From Streptomyces bathyalis (GTDB taxonomy: Bacteria > Actinomycetota > Actinomycetes > Streptomycetales > Streptomycetaceae): a DNA stretch of 64,000 bases. Below are positions 44,085-52,717 of this stretch, piece after piece. The stretch covers positions 1,550,001 to 1,614,000 of the forward strand of contig NZ_CP048882.1 in the NCBI RefSeq assembly GCF_015910445.1, written 5' to 3'. A program made the position numbers and the translations under genes. Each line of letters starts with the position of its first letter. The first letter of the stretch is position 1. Below the pieces are notes generated by a model. It searched no databases. It worked only from the letters and a program-made list of their open reading frames with translations, and had not been told where the DNA came from.

Positions 44085-44370
44085 CGAGCGGTGCCTTCCT
44101 GTGGGGAGGACCGCCTCTGCGGCCCAGAAGGTCCCGGCCGCGTGACGCGGCCGGGGTTCGCGCTCCGGCGGTCCGGCGGCGGGCCGCGCTGCGGTGAACG
44201 GGTGTGGGGCGACCGGCAGTTCACTCAGCGCGGACCGTCGACGGGCATGCCGTCATCTCTTGAAGACAATTTCCGGCGCTGCGACACCGATGTCAATAGG
44301 TCTGGACCTAACTCTTCATAACTTGGCCGCGCGCTCCACGAGCACCGCTACCGTGATGTGCGGCGGATCG
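44085..44370. other. GH16 leader and promoter region
   Basis: 286 bp. The promoter lies at about 44267-44310 on the minus strand. The transcribed leader would be about 175 nt and includes a hairpin at 44134-44156 (CCCGGCCGCG paired with CGCGGCCGGG) about 50 bp before the start. The downstream end of the symporter gene is at 44371. Confidence 0.5.
44297..44310 (-). promoter_or_regulatory. DasR-type (chitinase-like) operator at the GH16 promoter
   Basis: TAGGTCTGGACCTA is a palindrome with six-base perfect arms. Read on the minus strand the core AGGTCCAGACCT differs at one base from the 12-bp repeat TGGTCCAGACCT of Streptomyces chitinase promoters, a known DasR target type. It directly abuts TTGACA (44296-44291). 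A GAAATT lies 17 bases further on as a weak -10. Confidence 0.6.
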
Positions 44371-45957
44371 TCAGACCGCGCCCGCGCCCGTGAGCGAACG
44401 GACCTCCGTCTCCGCGTGTTTGGCGTCGTCGGCCGGCTCCCGCGACGTGACGGTGCCGAGCCAGCCGAAGAGGAATCCGAGCGGAATCGCGACGACGCCG
44501 GGGTTCTCCAGCGGGAACACGGCGAAGTCGAGCCGGGGGAAGAGCGCGCCGGGCCCGCCCGAGACGACCGGCGAGAGCAGCACGAGCACGATCGCCGGCA
44601 CCAGACCCCCGTAGACCGACCAGACCGCTCCCCTGGTGGTGAACCGGCGCCAGAACAGGGCGTAGAGCAGCACCGGAAGATTGGCCGCAGCCGCCACCGC
44701 GAACGCCAGACCGACGAGGAAGGCGACGTTGAGATGCTGCGCGAGCAACCCGAGGCCGATCGCCGCGACTCCGACACCGACCGCTGCGATACGGGCGACA
44801 CCCACCTCACCGCGCGCGCCGCGTTTGCTCAGCGACGCATAGAGGTCGTGGGCGACCGACGCGGACGAGGCGAGCGTGATCCCGGCGACCACGGCGAGAA
44901 TCGTCGCGAAGGCGACCGCTGCGACGACGGCGAACAGCACGGATCCTCCGGTCGACCCGGCTCCCCCGCCCAGCTCCAGCGACAGCAGCGGCACCGCCGT
45001 GTTCCCGGCCGGATCGGAGGCGCGAACCGTCCCGCTCCCCAGCAGCGCGGCCGCCCCGAAACCGAGCACGATCGTCATCAGGTAGAACCCGCCGATCAGA
45101 CCGATCGACCAGACCACCGACCGGCGCGCGGCACGCGCGGTGGGCACCGTATAGAACCGCGAGAGGATATGTGGCAGCCCGGCGGTGCCCAGTACGAGCG
45201 CCAGGCCGAGGCTGATGAAGTCCAGCCGGTGCGTCCACTCCCCGCCGTAGCGCAGGCCGGGAGCGAGGAAGTCCCGCCCGTGGCCGCTGCGTTCGGCCGC
45301 GGCGCTCAGCAACGCCCCGAGGTCGCCCCCGAACCGCATCAGCACGAGAACGGTCAGCGTGACGGCACCGCCGAGCAGAAGCACCGCCTTCACGATCTGA
45401 ATCCATGTCGTCGCGCGCATGCCGCCGCAGGAGACGTAGACGACCATGAGCGCCCCGACGCCGATCACTGTCCAGGAGCGCGCCGACCCGCTCATGCCGC
45501 CCAGCAGCAGCGCGACCAGGCTGCCCGCGCCGACCATCTGCGCGACGAGGTACAGCACCGAGACGGTCACGGACGACACACCCGAGGCGATACGGACCGG
45601 GCGCGCGCGCAGCCTTGCGCTGACGACGTCCGCCAGCGTGAACCGCCCACAGTTGCGCACGAGTTCGGCTACGAGGAGCAGCACCACCAGCCAGGCGACG
45701 AGAAAGCCGACCGAGTAGAGCATCCCGTCGTAGCCGTACAGGGCGATGACGCCGGAGATGCCGAGGAAGGAGGCCGCCGACATGTAGTCGCCCGCGATGG
45801 CGAACCCGTTCTCCATCGGGCTGAAGAGGCGGCCGCCCGCGTAGAACTCCTCGGGTGAGCCGCGCCGTCTGCGGCTGGCCAAGGTGGTGATGGCCAGGGT
45901 GGTGGCGATGACGGCGCTGAAGAGCACCAGCGTCAGCGTCTGATGGTTGCCGGTCAA
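44371..45957 (-). CDS. Sodium:solute symporter, acetate/ActP-type
   Basis: A 528-residue integral membrane protein with about 13 transmembrane segments. It has family signatures such as FYAGGRLFSPMENGFAIAGD and SWTVIGVGALMVVYVS. It pairs with the DUF485 protein whose gene precedes it, the usual ActP/MctC arrangement for uptake of acetate or related short-chain acids. The start is most simply the TTG at 45957, overlapping the DUF485 stop by four bases (TTGA). Longer ATG readings run through the DUF485 gene. Confidence 0.85.
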   Translation of the reverse strand: MTGNHQTLTLVLFSAVIATTLAITTLASRRRRGSPEEFYAGGRLFSPMENGFAIAGDYMSAASFLGISGVIALYGYDGMLYSVGFLVAWLVVLLLVAELVRNCGRFTLADVVSARLRARPVRIASGVSSVTVSVLYLVAQMVGAGSLVALLLGGMSGSARSWTVIGVGALMVVYVSCGGMRATTWIQIVKAVLLLGGAVTLTVLVLMRFGGDLGALLSAAAERSGHGRDFLAPGLRYGGEWTHRLDFISLGLALVLGTAGLPHILSRFYTVPTARAARRSVVWSIGLIGGFYLMTIVLGFGAAALLGSGTVRASDPAGNTAVPLLSLELGGGAGSTGGSVLFAVVAAVAFATILAVVAGITLASSASVAHDLYASLSKRGARGEVGVARIAAVGVGVAAIGLGLLAQHLNVAFLVGLAFAVAAAANLPVLLYALFWRRFTTRGAVWSVYGGLVPAIVLVLLSPVVSGGPGALFPRLDFAVFPLENPGVVAIPLGFLFGWLGTVTSREPADDAKHAETEVRSLTGAGAV

Positions 45958-46502
45958 CGCATGGTCTCCAGGGCGGTGCGGGGGGTGGGGGCGACGGAGT
46001 ACGCGCGGGTCATGTCCTGCGTCTCCCAGCGCAGTTCGAGCGCGAGTTCGTCCCGGCGCAGCCGCGCGTGGCGGGCATACGCCCATGTCAGCAGGAAGGT
46101 GCTGGCGAACTGCGCGAGGCCGGCGGCCATGGCGACGTTGAACACCCCGGCGACGGGGCGGGCCATCAGCTCAGGCGCTGCGGTCGCGGTGACGAGATAG
46201 GCGAGATACCAGGTCAGGAAGGCGACGCTGACGGGCGTGACGAAGCGCCGGTAGCGCCGCCGCACCTGCTGGAAGGCTTCACTGCGCTGAACCGCCAGAT
46301 AGACCGCGGCATGCGCATCGCTGGTCCCGGGGCCGACGGACTCCACAGGCCGTTCGTCGCCGGTCCGTCCACCCTCACCGGCTCCGGGGCGCGGCACGCC
46401 ACGAGGGGGCAGGGCCGTGGTCGCGGCCGTCGCCGCAGGCGGTGCGTCGTGATCGTCCGAGCCGGAGGCCACGGCGTCGTACCAGGGATCGTCGGTGCGC
46501 AT
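45954..46502 (-). CDS. DUF485 membrane protein, symporter partner
   Basis: A 182-residue protein. The N-terminal 75 residues are disordered and rich in Ala, Pro and Gly. Two transmembrane helices (about 105-130 and 140-165) with the DUF485 pattern YRRFVTPVSVAFLTWYLAYL and STFLLTWAYARHARLRRDEL follow. It is always adjacent to ActP-type symporters and is thought to help their function. The stop overlaps the TTG start of the symporter. A GTG at 46523 offers a seven-residue longer protein. Confidence 0.8.
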   Translation of the reverse strand: MRTDDPWYDAVASGSDDHDAPPAATAATTALPPRGVPRPGAGEGGRTGDERPVESVGPGTSDAHAAVYLAVQRSEAFQQVRRRYRRFVTPVSVAFLTWYLAYLVTATAAPELMARPVAGVFNVAMAAGLAQFASTFLLTWAYARHARLRRDELALELRWETQDMTRAYSVAPTPRTALETMR

Positions 46503-46610
46503 GCCCAAAGGATGGACACGCACAGGAGATCACGGATGGGGCATCCCGGACTGTTCACCCCTTCAGGTGACTAACCGGTCAAGGGGTCAGGACCGCGGCC
46601 CGAGACCCGG

Positions 46611-46634
46611 CCGGCGCCCCTTCCCGGGCGCCGG
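46611..46634 (-). terminator. 9-bp-stem hairpin after parE
   Basis: CCGGCGCCC (46611-46619) pairs with GGGCGCCGG (46626-46634). It lies 15 bp downstream of the parE stop in the minus-strand sense. Confidence 0.65.
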
Positions 46635-46648
46635 GTACGGGCTCGGCC

Positions 46649-48796
46649 TCAGACGTCGATCCGCGAGCGGTCCAGGGTCGCCGCGGAGGAGCTGATGAAC
46701 TCCCGGCGCGGGGCCACGTCGCTGCCCATGAGCAGGTCGAAGGCCGACTCCGCCGCCTCCAGATCGCTGATGTTGATCCTGCGAAGGGTGCGGTGACGCG
46801 GATCCATGGTGGTCTCCGCGAGCTGGCCGGCGTCCATCTCACCCAGGCCCTTGTAGCGCTGGATCGAGTCCTTGTAGCGGACCTTGGTGCGCTCCAGCTC
46901 CATGAGCGTCTGCCGCAGCTCGTTGTCGGAGTAGGTGTAGATGTACTTGTCCTGCCCCTTCTTGGGGCTGACCAGCTCGATCCGGTGCAGCGGAGGCACC
47001 GCGGAGAAGACCCGGCCCTCCTCGACCATGGGCCGCATATAGCGCTGGAAGAGCGTCAGCAGCAGGCAGCGGATGTGCGCGCCGTCGACGTCCGCGTCGG
47101 CGAGGAAGATGACCTTGCCGTACCGCGCCTGGTCGATGTCGAAGGACCGCCCGGACCCGGCTCCTATCACCTGGATGATCGAGCCGCACTCGGCGTTCTT
47201 GAGCATGTCCGAGACGGAGGACTTCTGGACGTTGAGGATCTTGCCGCGGATCGGCAGCAGCGCCTGGAACTCGGAGTTCCGTGCCAGCTTCGCGGTGCCG
47301 AGCGCCGAGTCCCCCTCGACGATGAACAGTTCGCTGCGGTCGACGTCGTCGCTACGGCAATCGGCCAGCTTGGCGGGCAGCGAGGAGGATTCCAGTGCAG
47401 TCTTCCGCCGCTGCGCCTCCTTGTGCTGACGGGCGGCGATACGCGTACGGGCGGCGGCGGCGATCTTCTCCAGCACGGCCCGCGCCTGCTGCTTCGCGTC
47501 ACGCTTGGTCGACATCAGGAAGGCCTTGAGCTCCTTGGACACGACCTGCGCGACGATGCGCGAGGCCGCCGAGGTGCCCAGCACCTCCTTCGTCTGCCCC
47601 TCGAACTGCGGCTCGGCAAGGCGGACGGTCACCACGGCGGTGAGGCCCTCCATCGCGTCGTCCTTGGCGATGTCGTCCTCGGCCACGCGAAGGATCTTCG
47701 TGGAGCGCAACGCCTCGTTGACGGTCTTGGCGACGGACCGTTCGAATCCCGAGACGTGTGTGCCGCCCTTGGGGGTGGCGATGATGTTGACGAAGGACTT
47801 CAGCGTGGAGTCGTAGCCCGTGCCCCAGCGGAGCGCGATGTCGACGCCCAGCTCACGCTGCACTTCGGTGGGGATCATGTGGCCCCGGTCGTCGAGGACC
47901 GGCACCGTCTCCTTGAACTGGCCGTTCCCCTGCAGGCGCACCACGTCACTGACCGGCTTGTCCTGCGCCAGGTACTCGCAGAACTCGCTGATGCCGCCGT
48001 CGTACCGGAAGACCTCCTCGGAGGCCTCCTGCCCGTCCAGCCCCCGCTCGTCGCGCACGACCAGCGTGAGCCCCGGCACGAGGAAGGCGGTCTGCCGGGC
48101 GCGACCGTGCAGCGTCTCCAGCGAGAGCCTGGCGTCCTTGAGGAAGATCTGCCGGTCCGCCCAGTAGCGCACGCGCGTCCCGGTGCGGTTCTTCGGCAGC
48201 TTCTTGCCCTTGCGCAGGCCGCTTCCGGGGTCGAAGGGTGCGTCCGGCCCGGATTCGGTGAAGATGCCCGGAACGCCGCGGCGGAAGCTGATCGAATGCG
48301 TGCGGCTGCTGCGGTCGACCTCGATGTCCAGGCGGGAGGAGAGCGCGTTGACGACGGACGCGCCGACGCCGTGCAGACCACCGGACGCCGCGTACGAGCC
48401 GCCGCCGAACTTTCCGCCGGCGTGCAGCTTGGTCATCACGACCTCGACGCCGGACAGGCCGGTCTTGGGCTCGACGTCGACCGGGATCCCGCGGCCGTTG
48501 TCCCTGACCTCGACGGAGCCGTCGTCGTACAGGACGACCTCGATGTGGTCGCAGTGCCCGCCGAGGGCCTCGTCGACGGAGTTGTCGATGATCTCCCACA
48601 GGCAGTGCATCAGGCCCCGGCTGTCGGTGGACCCGATGTACATGCCGGGGCGCTTGCGCACCGCTTCGAGCCCCTCCAGGACGAGCAGGTGCCGCGCGGT
48701 GTAGTTAGTGCCGCCGTCCCTGTCTGCCCCGGCGAGCAGCGCGGTGGACGGCTTGGTGTTCCCCCTGCCGGAGGCCAGGGAAGAGTCGGCGGTCAC
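46649..48796 (-). CDS. parE: DNA topoisomerase IV subunit B
   Basis: A 715-residue ATPase subunit. The GHKL ATP site shows EIIDNSVDEAL, DNGRGIPVDV and GGLHGVGASVVNAL. The TOPRIM domain begins IVEGDSALGTAKLAR and continues LPIRGKILNVQ and DADVDGAHIRCL. It pairs with parC to decatenate replicated chromosomes. The GTG at 48796 with GAGGAG upstream is chosen. Readings further upstream to 49099 cross the promoter region. The C-terminus RSRIDV is intact. Confidence 0.92.
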   Translation of the reverse strand: MTADSSLASGRGNTKPSTALLAGADRDGGTNYTARHLLVLEGLEAVRKRPGMYIGSTDSRGLMHCLWEIIDNSVDEALGGHCDHIEVVLYDDGSVEVRDNGRGIPVDVEPKTGLSGVEVVMTKLHAGGKFGGGSYAASGGLHGVGASVVNALSSRLDIEVDRSSRTHSISFRRGVPGIFTESGPDAPFDPGSGLRKGKKLPKNRTGTRVRYWADRQIFLKDARLSLETLHGRARQTAFLVPGLTLVVRDERGLDGQEASEEVFRYDGGISEFCEYLAQDKPVSDVVRLQGNGQFKETVPVLDDRGHMIPTEVQRELGVDIALRWGTGYDSTLKSFVNIIATPKGGTHVSGFERSVAKTVNEALRSTKILRVAEDDIAKDDAMEGLTAVVTVRLAEPQFEGQTKEVLGTSAASRIVAQVVSKELKAFLMSTKRDAKQQARAVLEKIAAAARTRIAARQHKEAQRRKTALESSSLPAKLADCRSDDVDRSELFIVEGDSALGTAKLARNSEFQALLPIRGKILNVQKSSVSDMLKNAECGSIIQVIGAGSGRSFDIDQARYGKVIFLADADVDGAHIRCLLLTLFQRYMRPMVEEGRVFSAVPPLHRIELVSPKKGQDKYIYTYSDNELRQTLMELERTKVRYKDSIQRYKGLGEMDAGQLAETTMDPRHRTLRRINISDLEAAESAFDLLMGSDVAPRREFISSSAATLDRSRIDV

Positions 48797-49220
48797 GCGG
48801 TTCGCTCCTCGCTGAATTCTGCTTGTGGTGGCTGGTTGCCGCGTCAGAGGGTACCGAGAAGGCAGGAGAGGGCGTGGCGCGCCACCCAGGAAGGGATTCA
48901 TGGTAGCCCATGGTCGTTCATACGTTCGATAACACGATGGGGTGACGCACACATCACGTTCCCTTTGACGCATGAACCATTTAGGCTCCGGGCACGTCCC
49001 CTTCAACACGGGAACACTGCACAGACAAATAACTGGACAACAGCAACCAAGCTCCATGATCACGAAGCAACCCACGTAATACGGCTCATTCGCCGCCACC
49101 CGGCAACATGCAGCCGCCCCGGGGAGAAATCTTCGAGGATTCGCCGAGAGCGGGAACGTTTTCGGCCTGGTTGGATGTTGACCCTGGTACGACAGCTCGT
49201 CGAGCTAGAGAAGAGGCGAC
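48797..49220. other. Divergent promoter region of parE and the DUF7455 gene
   Basis: 424 bp between two divergent genes, with no coding sequence recognised. A TTGACG (48965-48970) and a TTGACC (49178-49183) are the clearest promoter-like boxes, without well-spaced -10 partners. A 13-bp dyad AGCTCG-T-CGAGCT (49194-49206) lies just upstream of the DUF7455 ribosome site and could affect its translation. Confidence 0.4.
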
Positions 49221-49451
49221 GTGACTACAGTTCTGACCCCCGCGACTCCGTTGACGGCCGCCGACCGCTGTGACCGCTGCAACGCACAGGCTTACCTGCG
49301 CGTCGTACTGCTCAGTGGCGGAGAGCTGCTGTTCTGCGCGCACCACGGGCGTAAGTTCGAGCCGGAGCTCAAGAAGATCGCCGCGGAGATACAGGACGAG
49401 ACGGAGAAGCTCACCGCTGCTCCTGCCAGCACGGAGGCGGGAGAGGGCTGA
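49221..49451 (+). CDS. DUF7455-type small protein
   Basis: A 76-residue protein. The N-terminal CDRCNAQAYLRVVL and later LFCAHHGRKF provide Cys and His ligands of a likely zinc ribbon. The C-terminal helix is charged. It starts at a GTG with AAGAGGCGAC upstream. Homologues lie beside hrdB/parE in actinobacteria. The role is unknown. The zinc-ribbon pattern suggests contact with nucleic acid or protein. A hairpin follows. Confidence 0.85.
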   Translation: MTTVLTPATPLTAADRCDRCNAQAYLRVVLLSGGELLFCAHHGRKFEPELKKIAAEIQDETEKLTAAPASTEAGEG

Positions 49452-49516
49452 GCTGCCCTACTTGACCAGACGTCCCGAGAACCGACGAGCTCGGACCGGC
49501 ACAGGCCGGAATCGGT

Positions 49517-49549
49517 GGGCGGTCATCCGGTGATACCGGGTGGCCGCCC
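49517..49549. terminator. 15-bp-stem hairpin between convergent genes
   Basis: GGGCGGTCATCCGGT (49517-49531) pairs with ACCGGGTGGCCGCCC (49535-49549), with two G-T pairs. It follows the DUF7455 gene by about 65 bp. Confidence 0.6.
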
Positions 49550-49684
49550 TTCCGTGTCCCGAGCCACCCCAGCGGCCCGTCGGAATGCGTTCCGCACACC
49601 GTGGCCCGGCATTCCGCTGCAAGCGAACAATCCCGTTCGGCGCCGGCGCCTTTCACGCCCCGGGCCTCTTTTCTGCCGCATTTT

Positions 49685-50518
49685 TCACTCGCTGTGCTCG
49701 CGGACGAGTCCGGCCACGGCGGAGACACGGGTGTAGACGCCGGGCCTGCCTTCCTCACCGCAGCCCGCCCCCCACGAGACGAGCCCGACGACCTTCCCCT
49801 TCACCACCAGCGGCCCGCCGCTGTCGCCCTGACACGCGTCACGGCCGCCCTCCGCCACCGCCGCACACACCATGGACGCCTTGTCGAAGGCACCCTCGGG
49901 ACCGCTGCGGTAGGCGCGCGAGCAGGCCGAGTCCTCGATCATGTCGACGTCGGCGACGCGCAGTCGCGGGGCATAGTCCCCGTTGCCGCTGATGTCGCCC
50001 CAGCCGTAGACCTCCGCCGCGGAACCGGCGGCGTAGCCGGAGTCACCGGCCGAGGCCATCGGGATCGTGGAGCTCGAGGGCATCGGGTCGCTGAGCGTGA
50101 GAACGGCGATGTCGCCCGCGTTCGTCCTCGTGTTGTATCCGGGATTGATCCACTTCTTGCTCACCTTGACCTCACGTCCGCTGCCCGTACCGAGGTCGTT
50201 CCTGCCGGATATGACGTGCAGGTCGTCGACGTCGCCGTGTGAGACCCCCAGCACCTCCCGGCTCAGACAGTGCGCGGCCGTGATCACCGTACGGGCGCCC
50301 ACGAGGGCTCCCCCGCAGAACTGACCGGAGCGGGTGTTCCCGAAGCGGTCGCGACTGGAGAGGGCCACGACCCACGGATGCTCGGCCGCGTCCACGGGGC
50401 GCCCACCGACCACCGCCCGGTCCCGTGCGTGGGCCTGCGGCGCCGGCACGAGCGCCAGCACCACACCGAGCAGCACAGGTATGAGCGAGGGCATCGGGAG
50501 CGCGCGCAGCGGACGCAT
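49685..50518 (-). CDS. Secreted trypsin-like serine protease (S1)
   Basis: A 277-residue secreted protease. The signal peptide runs to about AHARD (residues 1-33). The mature enzyme starts near VVGGRPV and has the triad His in TAAHC, Asp in DIAVL and Ser in CQGDSGGPL. An Asp six residues before Ser (GRDACQGDSGG) in the S1 pocket indicates trypsin-like cleavage after Arg or Lys. Three disulfide pairs are possible. The ATG 50518 follows AGGAGG. It is not fused to a stalk and is likely free in the medium. Confidence 0.93.
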   Translation of the reverse strand: MRPLRALPMPSLIPVLLGVVLALVPAPQAHARDRAVVGGRPVDAAEHPWVVALSSRDRFGNTRSGQFCGGALVGARTVITAAHCLSREVLGVSHGDVDDLHVISGRNDLGTGSGREVKVSKKWINPGYNTRTNAGDIAVLTLSDPMPSSSTIPMASAGDSGYAAGSAAEVYGWGDISGNGDYAPRLRVADVDMIEDSACSRAYRSGPEGAFDKASMVCAAVAEGGRDACQGDSGGPLVVKGKVVGLVSWGAGCGEEGRPGVYTRVSAVAGLVREHSE

Positions 50519-50618
50519 GGAGCCTCCTGGCGGTGAGAGGGCCTCGGGGAAGGCCTTCCGGACCATCAAGAGTGATCCGGATGGAGCAGCTCCGCATCCT
50601 GAGAGGGCGGTGCGTACA

Positions 50619-50666
50619 CACGGCAGGGGCCGGTGACCCTTGGTAAGGTCACCGGCCCCTGCCGTG
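50619..50666 (-). terminator. 20-bp-stem hairpin after hrdB
   Basis: A perfect 20-bp stem (50619-50638 with 50647-50666) closes an eight-base loop. It lies 23 bp after the hrdB stop in the minus sense. Confidence 0.85.
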
Positions 50667-50688
50667 AGTGCTCTGGCAGCGCCGCCGC

Positions 50689-52308
50689 TCAGTCCAGGTA
50701 GTCCCGCAGAACCTGGGACCGGGACGGGTGGCGCAGCTTCGACATGGTCTTGGACTCGATCTGACGGATCCGCTCACGCGTGACGCCGTAGACCTTGCCG
50801 ATCTCGTCGAGTGTCTTCGGCTGACCGTCCGTCAGGCCGAAGCGCATCGACACCACACCCGCCTCGCGCTCGCTGAGGGTGTCCAGCACCGAGTGCAGCT
50901 GCTCCTGGAGAAGCGTGAAGCTGACCGCGTCGGCGGGCACGACGGCTTCCGAGTCCTCGATGAGGTCACCGAACTCGCTGTCGCCGTCCTCACCCAGAGG
51001 CGTGTGCAGAGAGATCGGCTCACGCCCGTACTTCTGGACCTCGACGACCTTCTCGGGCGTCATGTCCAGCTCCTTGGCCAGCTCCTCCGGGGAGGGCTCA
51101 CGGCCCAGGTCCTGGAGCATCTGGCGCTGGACGCGGGCGAGTTTGTTGATGACCTCGACCATGTGCACCGGGATACGGATCGTCCGCGCCTGGTCGGCCA
51201 TCGCACGCGTGATGGCCTGCCGGATCCACCAGGTGGCATACGTCGAGAACTTGTAGCCCTTGGTGTAGTCGAACTTCTCCACGGCGCGGATGAGACCGAG
51301 GTTGCCCTCCTGGATCAGGTCCAGGAAGAGCATGCCGCGGCCCGTGTAGCGCTTGGCCAGCGAGACCACGAGCCGGAGGTTCGCCTCCAGCAGGTGGTTC
51401 TTGGCGCGACGGCCGTCCTCGGCGATGATCTCCAGCTCACGCTTGAGCTTGGGCGCGAGCTTGTCGGCGGCGGCGAGCTTGTCCTCGGCGAACAGACCGG
51501 CCTCGATCCGCTTCGCGAGCTCCACCTCCTGCTCGGCGTTGAGGAGGGGGACCTTGCCGATCTGCTTGAGGTAGTCCTTGACCGGGTCGGCGGTGGCACC
51601 TGCGGCGGCGACCTGCTGGGCCGGTGCGTCGTCCTCGTCGTCGTCGGAGAGAACGAAGCCCTCGTTCTCGTTCTTGACCTCGGCCGTGGGGCCGTCGTCG
51701 GCGCCGGGCTTGTTCGCAGGCTTGGCCGGAGCCTCGTCGGTCGCCTCGTCGGCATCCTCGAGGATCTCGTCGACCACGGACTTCTTGGCGGCGGTCTTCT
51801 TCGGAGCGGCCTTCTTCGCCGTGGCCTTCTTGGCCGTCTTCTTGGCGGTGGCCTTCTTGGCGGCGGTCTTCTTCACCGGCTCGGAGGCCAGCTCGGCGGC
51901 GGCCACTTCGACGGGGTCCACGTCGACGACGCCCTCGGGGGCCACGACGTCGGCCTCCACCGAAGCCGTCTCCGGCTTGGCGGCTGCCTTCTTGGTGGCA
52001 GCGGACCTGGCCGGGACCGTCTTCGTGGCTGTGCGCTTGGCGGAAGTCTTGGCCGCAACACTCTTACGGGTGCGCTTGGGGGCCTCTGCGGCACTCACCA
52101 TCAGCGTCACACCCTCCTCGTCGAGGATCTGGTTGAGGCTGCGCAGTACGTTCTTCCACTGGGTTGGCGGAATCTGGTCAGCCTCGAAGGCCCGACGCAC
52201 GTCGTCGCCGCCGATCTGCCCCTCAGCCTTTCCCCGCTCGATGAGCGCCACCACAGATTCGGATTCGGCGATCTCCGCGGGGAGCGTACGGGATGTGCTG
52301 GCCGACAC
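50689..52308 (-). CDS. hrdB: Principal RNA polymerase sigma factor HrdB
   Basis: A 539-residue housekeeping sigma-70 factor. Region 1.1 (about 1-75) precedes a long Lys/Ala-rich segment (about 90-200, repeats of KKATAKK type), then region 1.2 ([16 protein letters not shown]), region 2 with [14 protein letters not shown], region 3 and region 4.2 with [20 protein letters not shown]. The start is the GTG of [10 protein letters not shown] with GAGAGG upstream. It recognises TTGACN-type promoters. A possible SigR-type promoter lies upstream. Confidence 0.95.
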   Translation of the reverse strand: MSASTSRTLPAEIAESESVVALIERGKAEGQIGGDDVRRAFEADQIPPTQWKNVLRSLNQILDEEGVTLMVSAAEAPKRTRKSVAAKTSAKRTATKTVPARSAATKKAAAKPETASVEADVVAPEGVVDVDPVEVAAAELASEPVKKTAAKKATAKKTAKKATAKKAAPKKTAAKKSVVDEILEDADEATDEAPAKPANKPGADDGPTAEVKNENEGFVLSDDDEDDAPAQQVAAAGATADPVKDYLKQIGKVPLLNAEQEVELAKRIEAGLFAEDKLAAADKLAPKLKRELEIIAEDGRRAKNHLLEANLRLVVSLAKRYTGRGMLFLDLIQEGNLGLIRAVEKFDYTKGYKFSTYATWWIRQAITRAMADQARTIRIPVHMVEVINKLARVQRQMLQDLGREPSPEELAKELDMTPEKVVEVQKYGREPISLHTPLGEDGDSEFGDLIEDSEAVVPADAVSFTLLQEQLHSVLDTLSEREAGVVSMRFGLTDGQPKTLDEIGKVYGVTRERIRQIESKTMSKLRHPSRSQVLRDYLD

Positions 52309-52404
52309 GAACAACCTCTCGGAACGATGGAAACGGCAAACCGCCGGTGTGGATGAACCGACGGCGCGGGCTGAGCTGTGGGAGGAATACAGCGCCTGTA
52401 CGAG

Positions 52405-52430
52405 CACCGGGCTCCTGGGCCAGTATTCCC
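52405..52430 (-). promoter_or_regulatory. Possible SigR-type promoter of hrdB
   Basis: On the minus strand GGGAAT (52430-52425) is followed after 17 bases by GTG (52407-52405). Streptomyces hrdB is known to have a SigR-dependent promoter of GGGAAT-N18-GTT type. The last base and spacing differ, so this is tentative. Confidence 0.3.
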
Positions 52431-52587
52431 TCCGCGGCTGTCACCTCTTGAGTCATCGCGCTGGGACGCGAAGCGTTACGGGCAATACACGTGGCCCGGG
52501 TCACATCCTCCCTCCATACATTCTGGAAGGAGGCTGACGAAAAGGACATCACTCAAAGAAGCTGCCCCGTATGTGCAAGGGCGGAAA

Positions 52588-52620
52588 CGGCTGCGCCGCC
52601 GAAATCCGGCGGCGCAGCCG
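52588..52620 (-). terminator. 14-bp-stem hairpin after whiH
   Basis: CGGCTGCGCCGCCG (52588-52601) pairs perfectly with CGGCGGCGCAGCCG (52607-52620), loop aaatc. It ends the whiH transcript. Confidence 0.85.
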
Positions 52621-52717
52621 TGCGTGCCATGAGACGGGACGCATCCGGGCCCCGACGGACGGGGCTCGGGGGCCGGGCACCCGCGAGCGCTGCACGGTTC
52701 CCCCGGCATCCACCCGC

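Larger units (their letters stand above)
52309..52717. other. hrdB promoter region and whiH 3-prime end
   Basis: 409 bp. The hrdB promoter region is in 52309-52560, and the whiH terminator hairpin lies at 52588-52620. No other gene or RNA was recognised. Confidence 0.5.

Noticed and set aside
46793..49273. Long plus-strand open frame opposite parE
   Set aside because: A shadow of parE with no start signal or recognisable fold, and it runs past parE into the promoter region.
51780..52000. Tandem repeats in hrdB as possible CRISPR or satellite repeat
   Set aside because: They encode the Lys/Ala-rich segment of HrdB typical of the family, and no spacer pattern exists.
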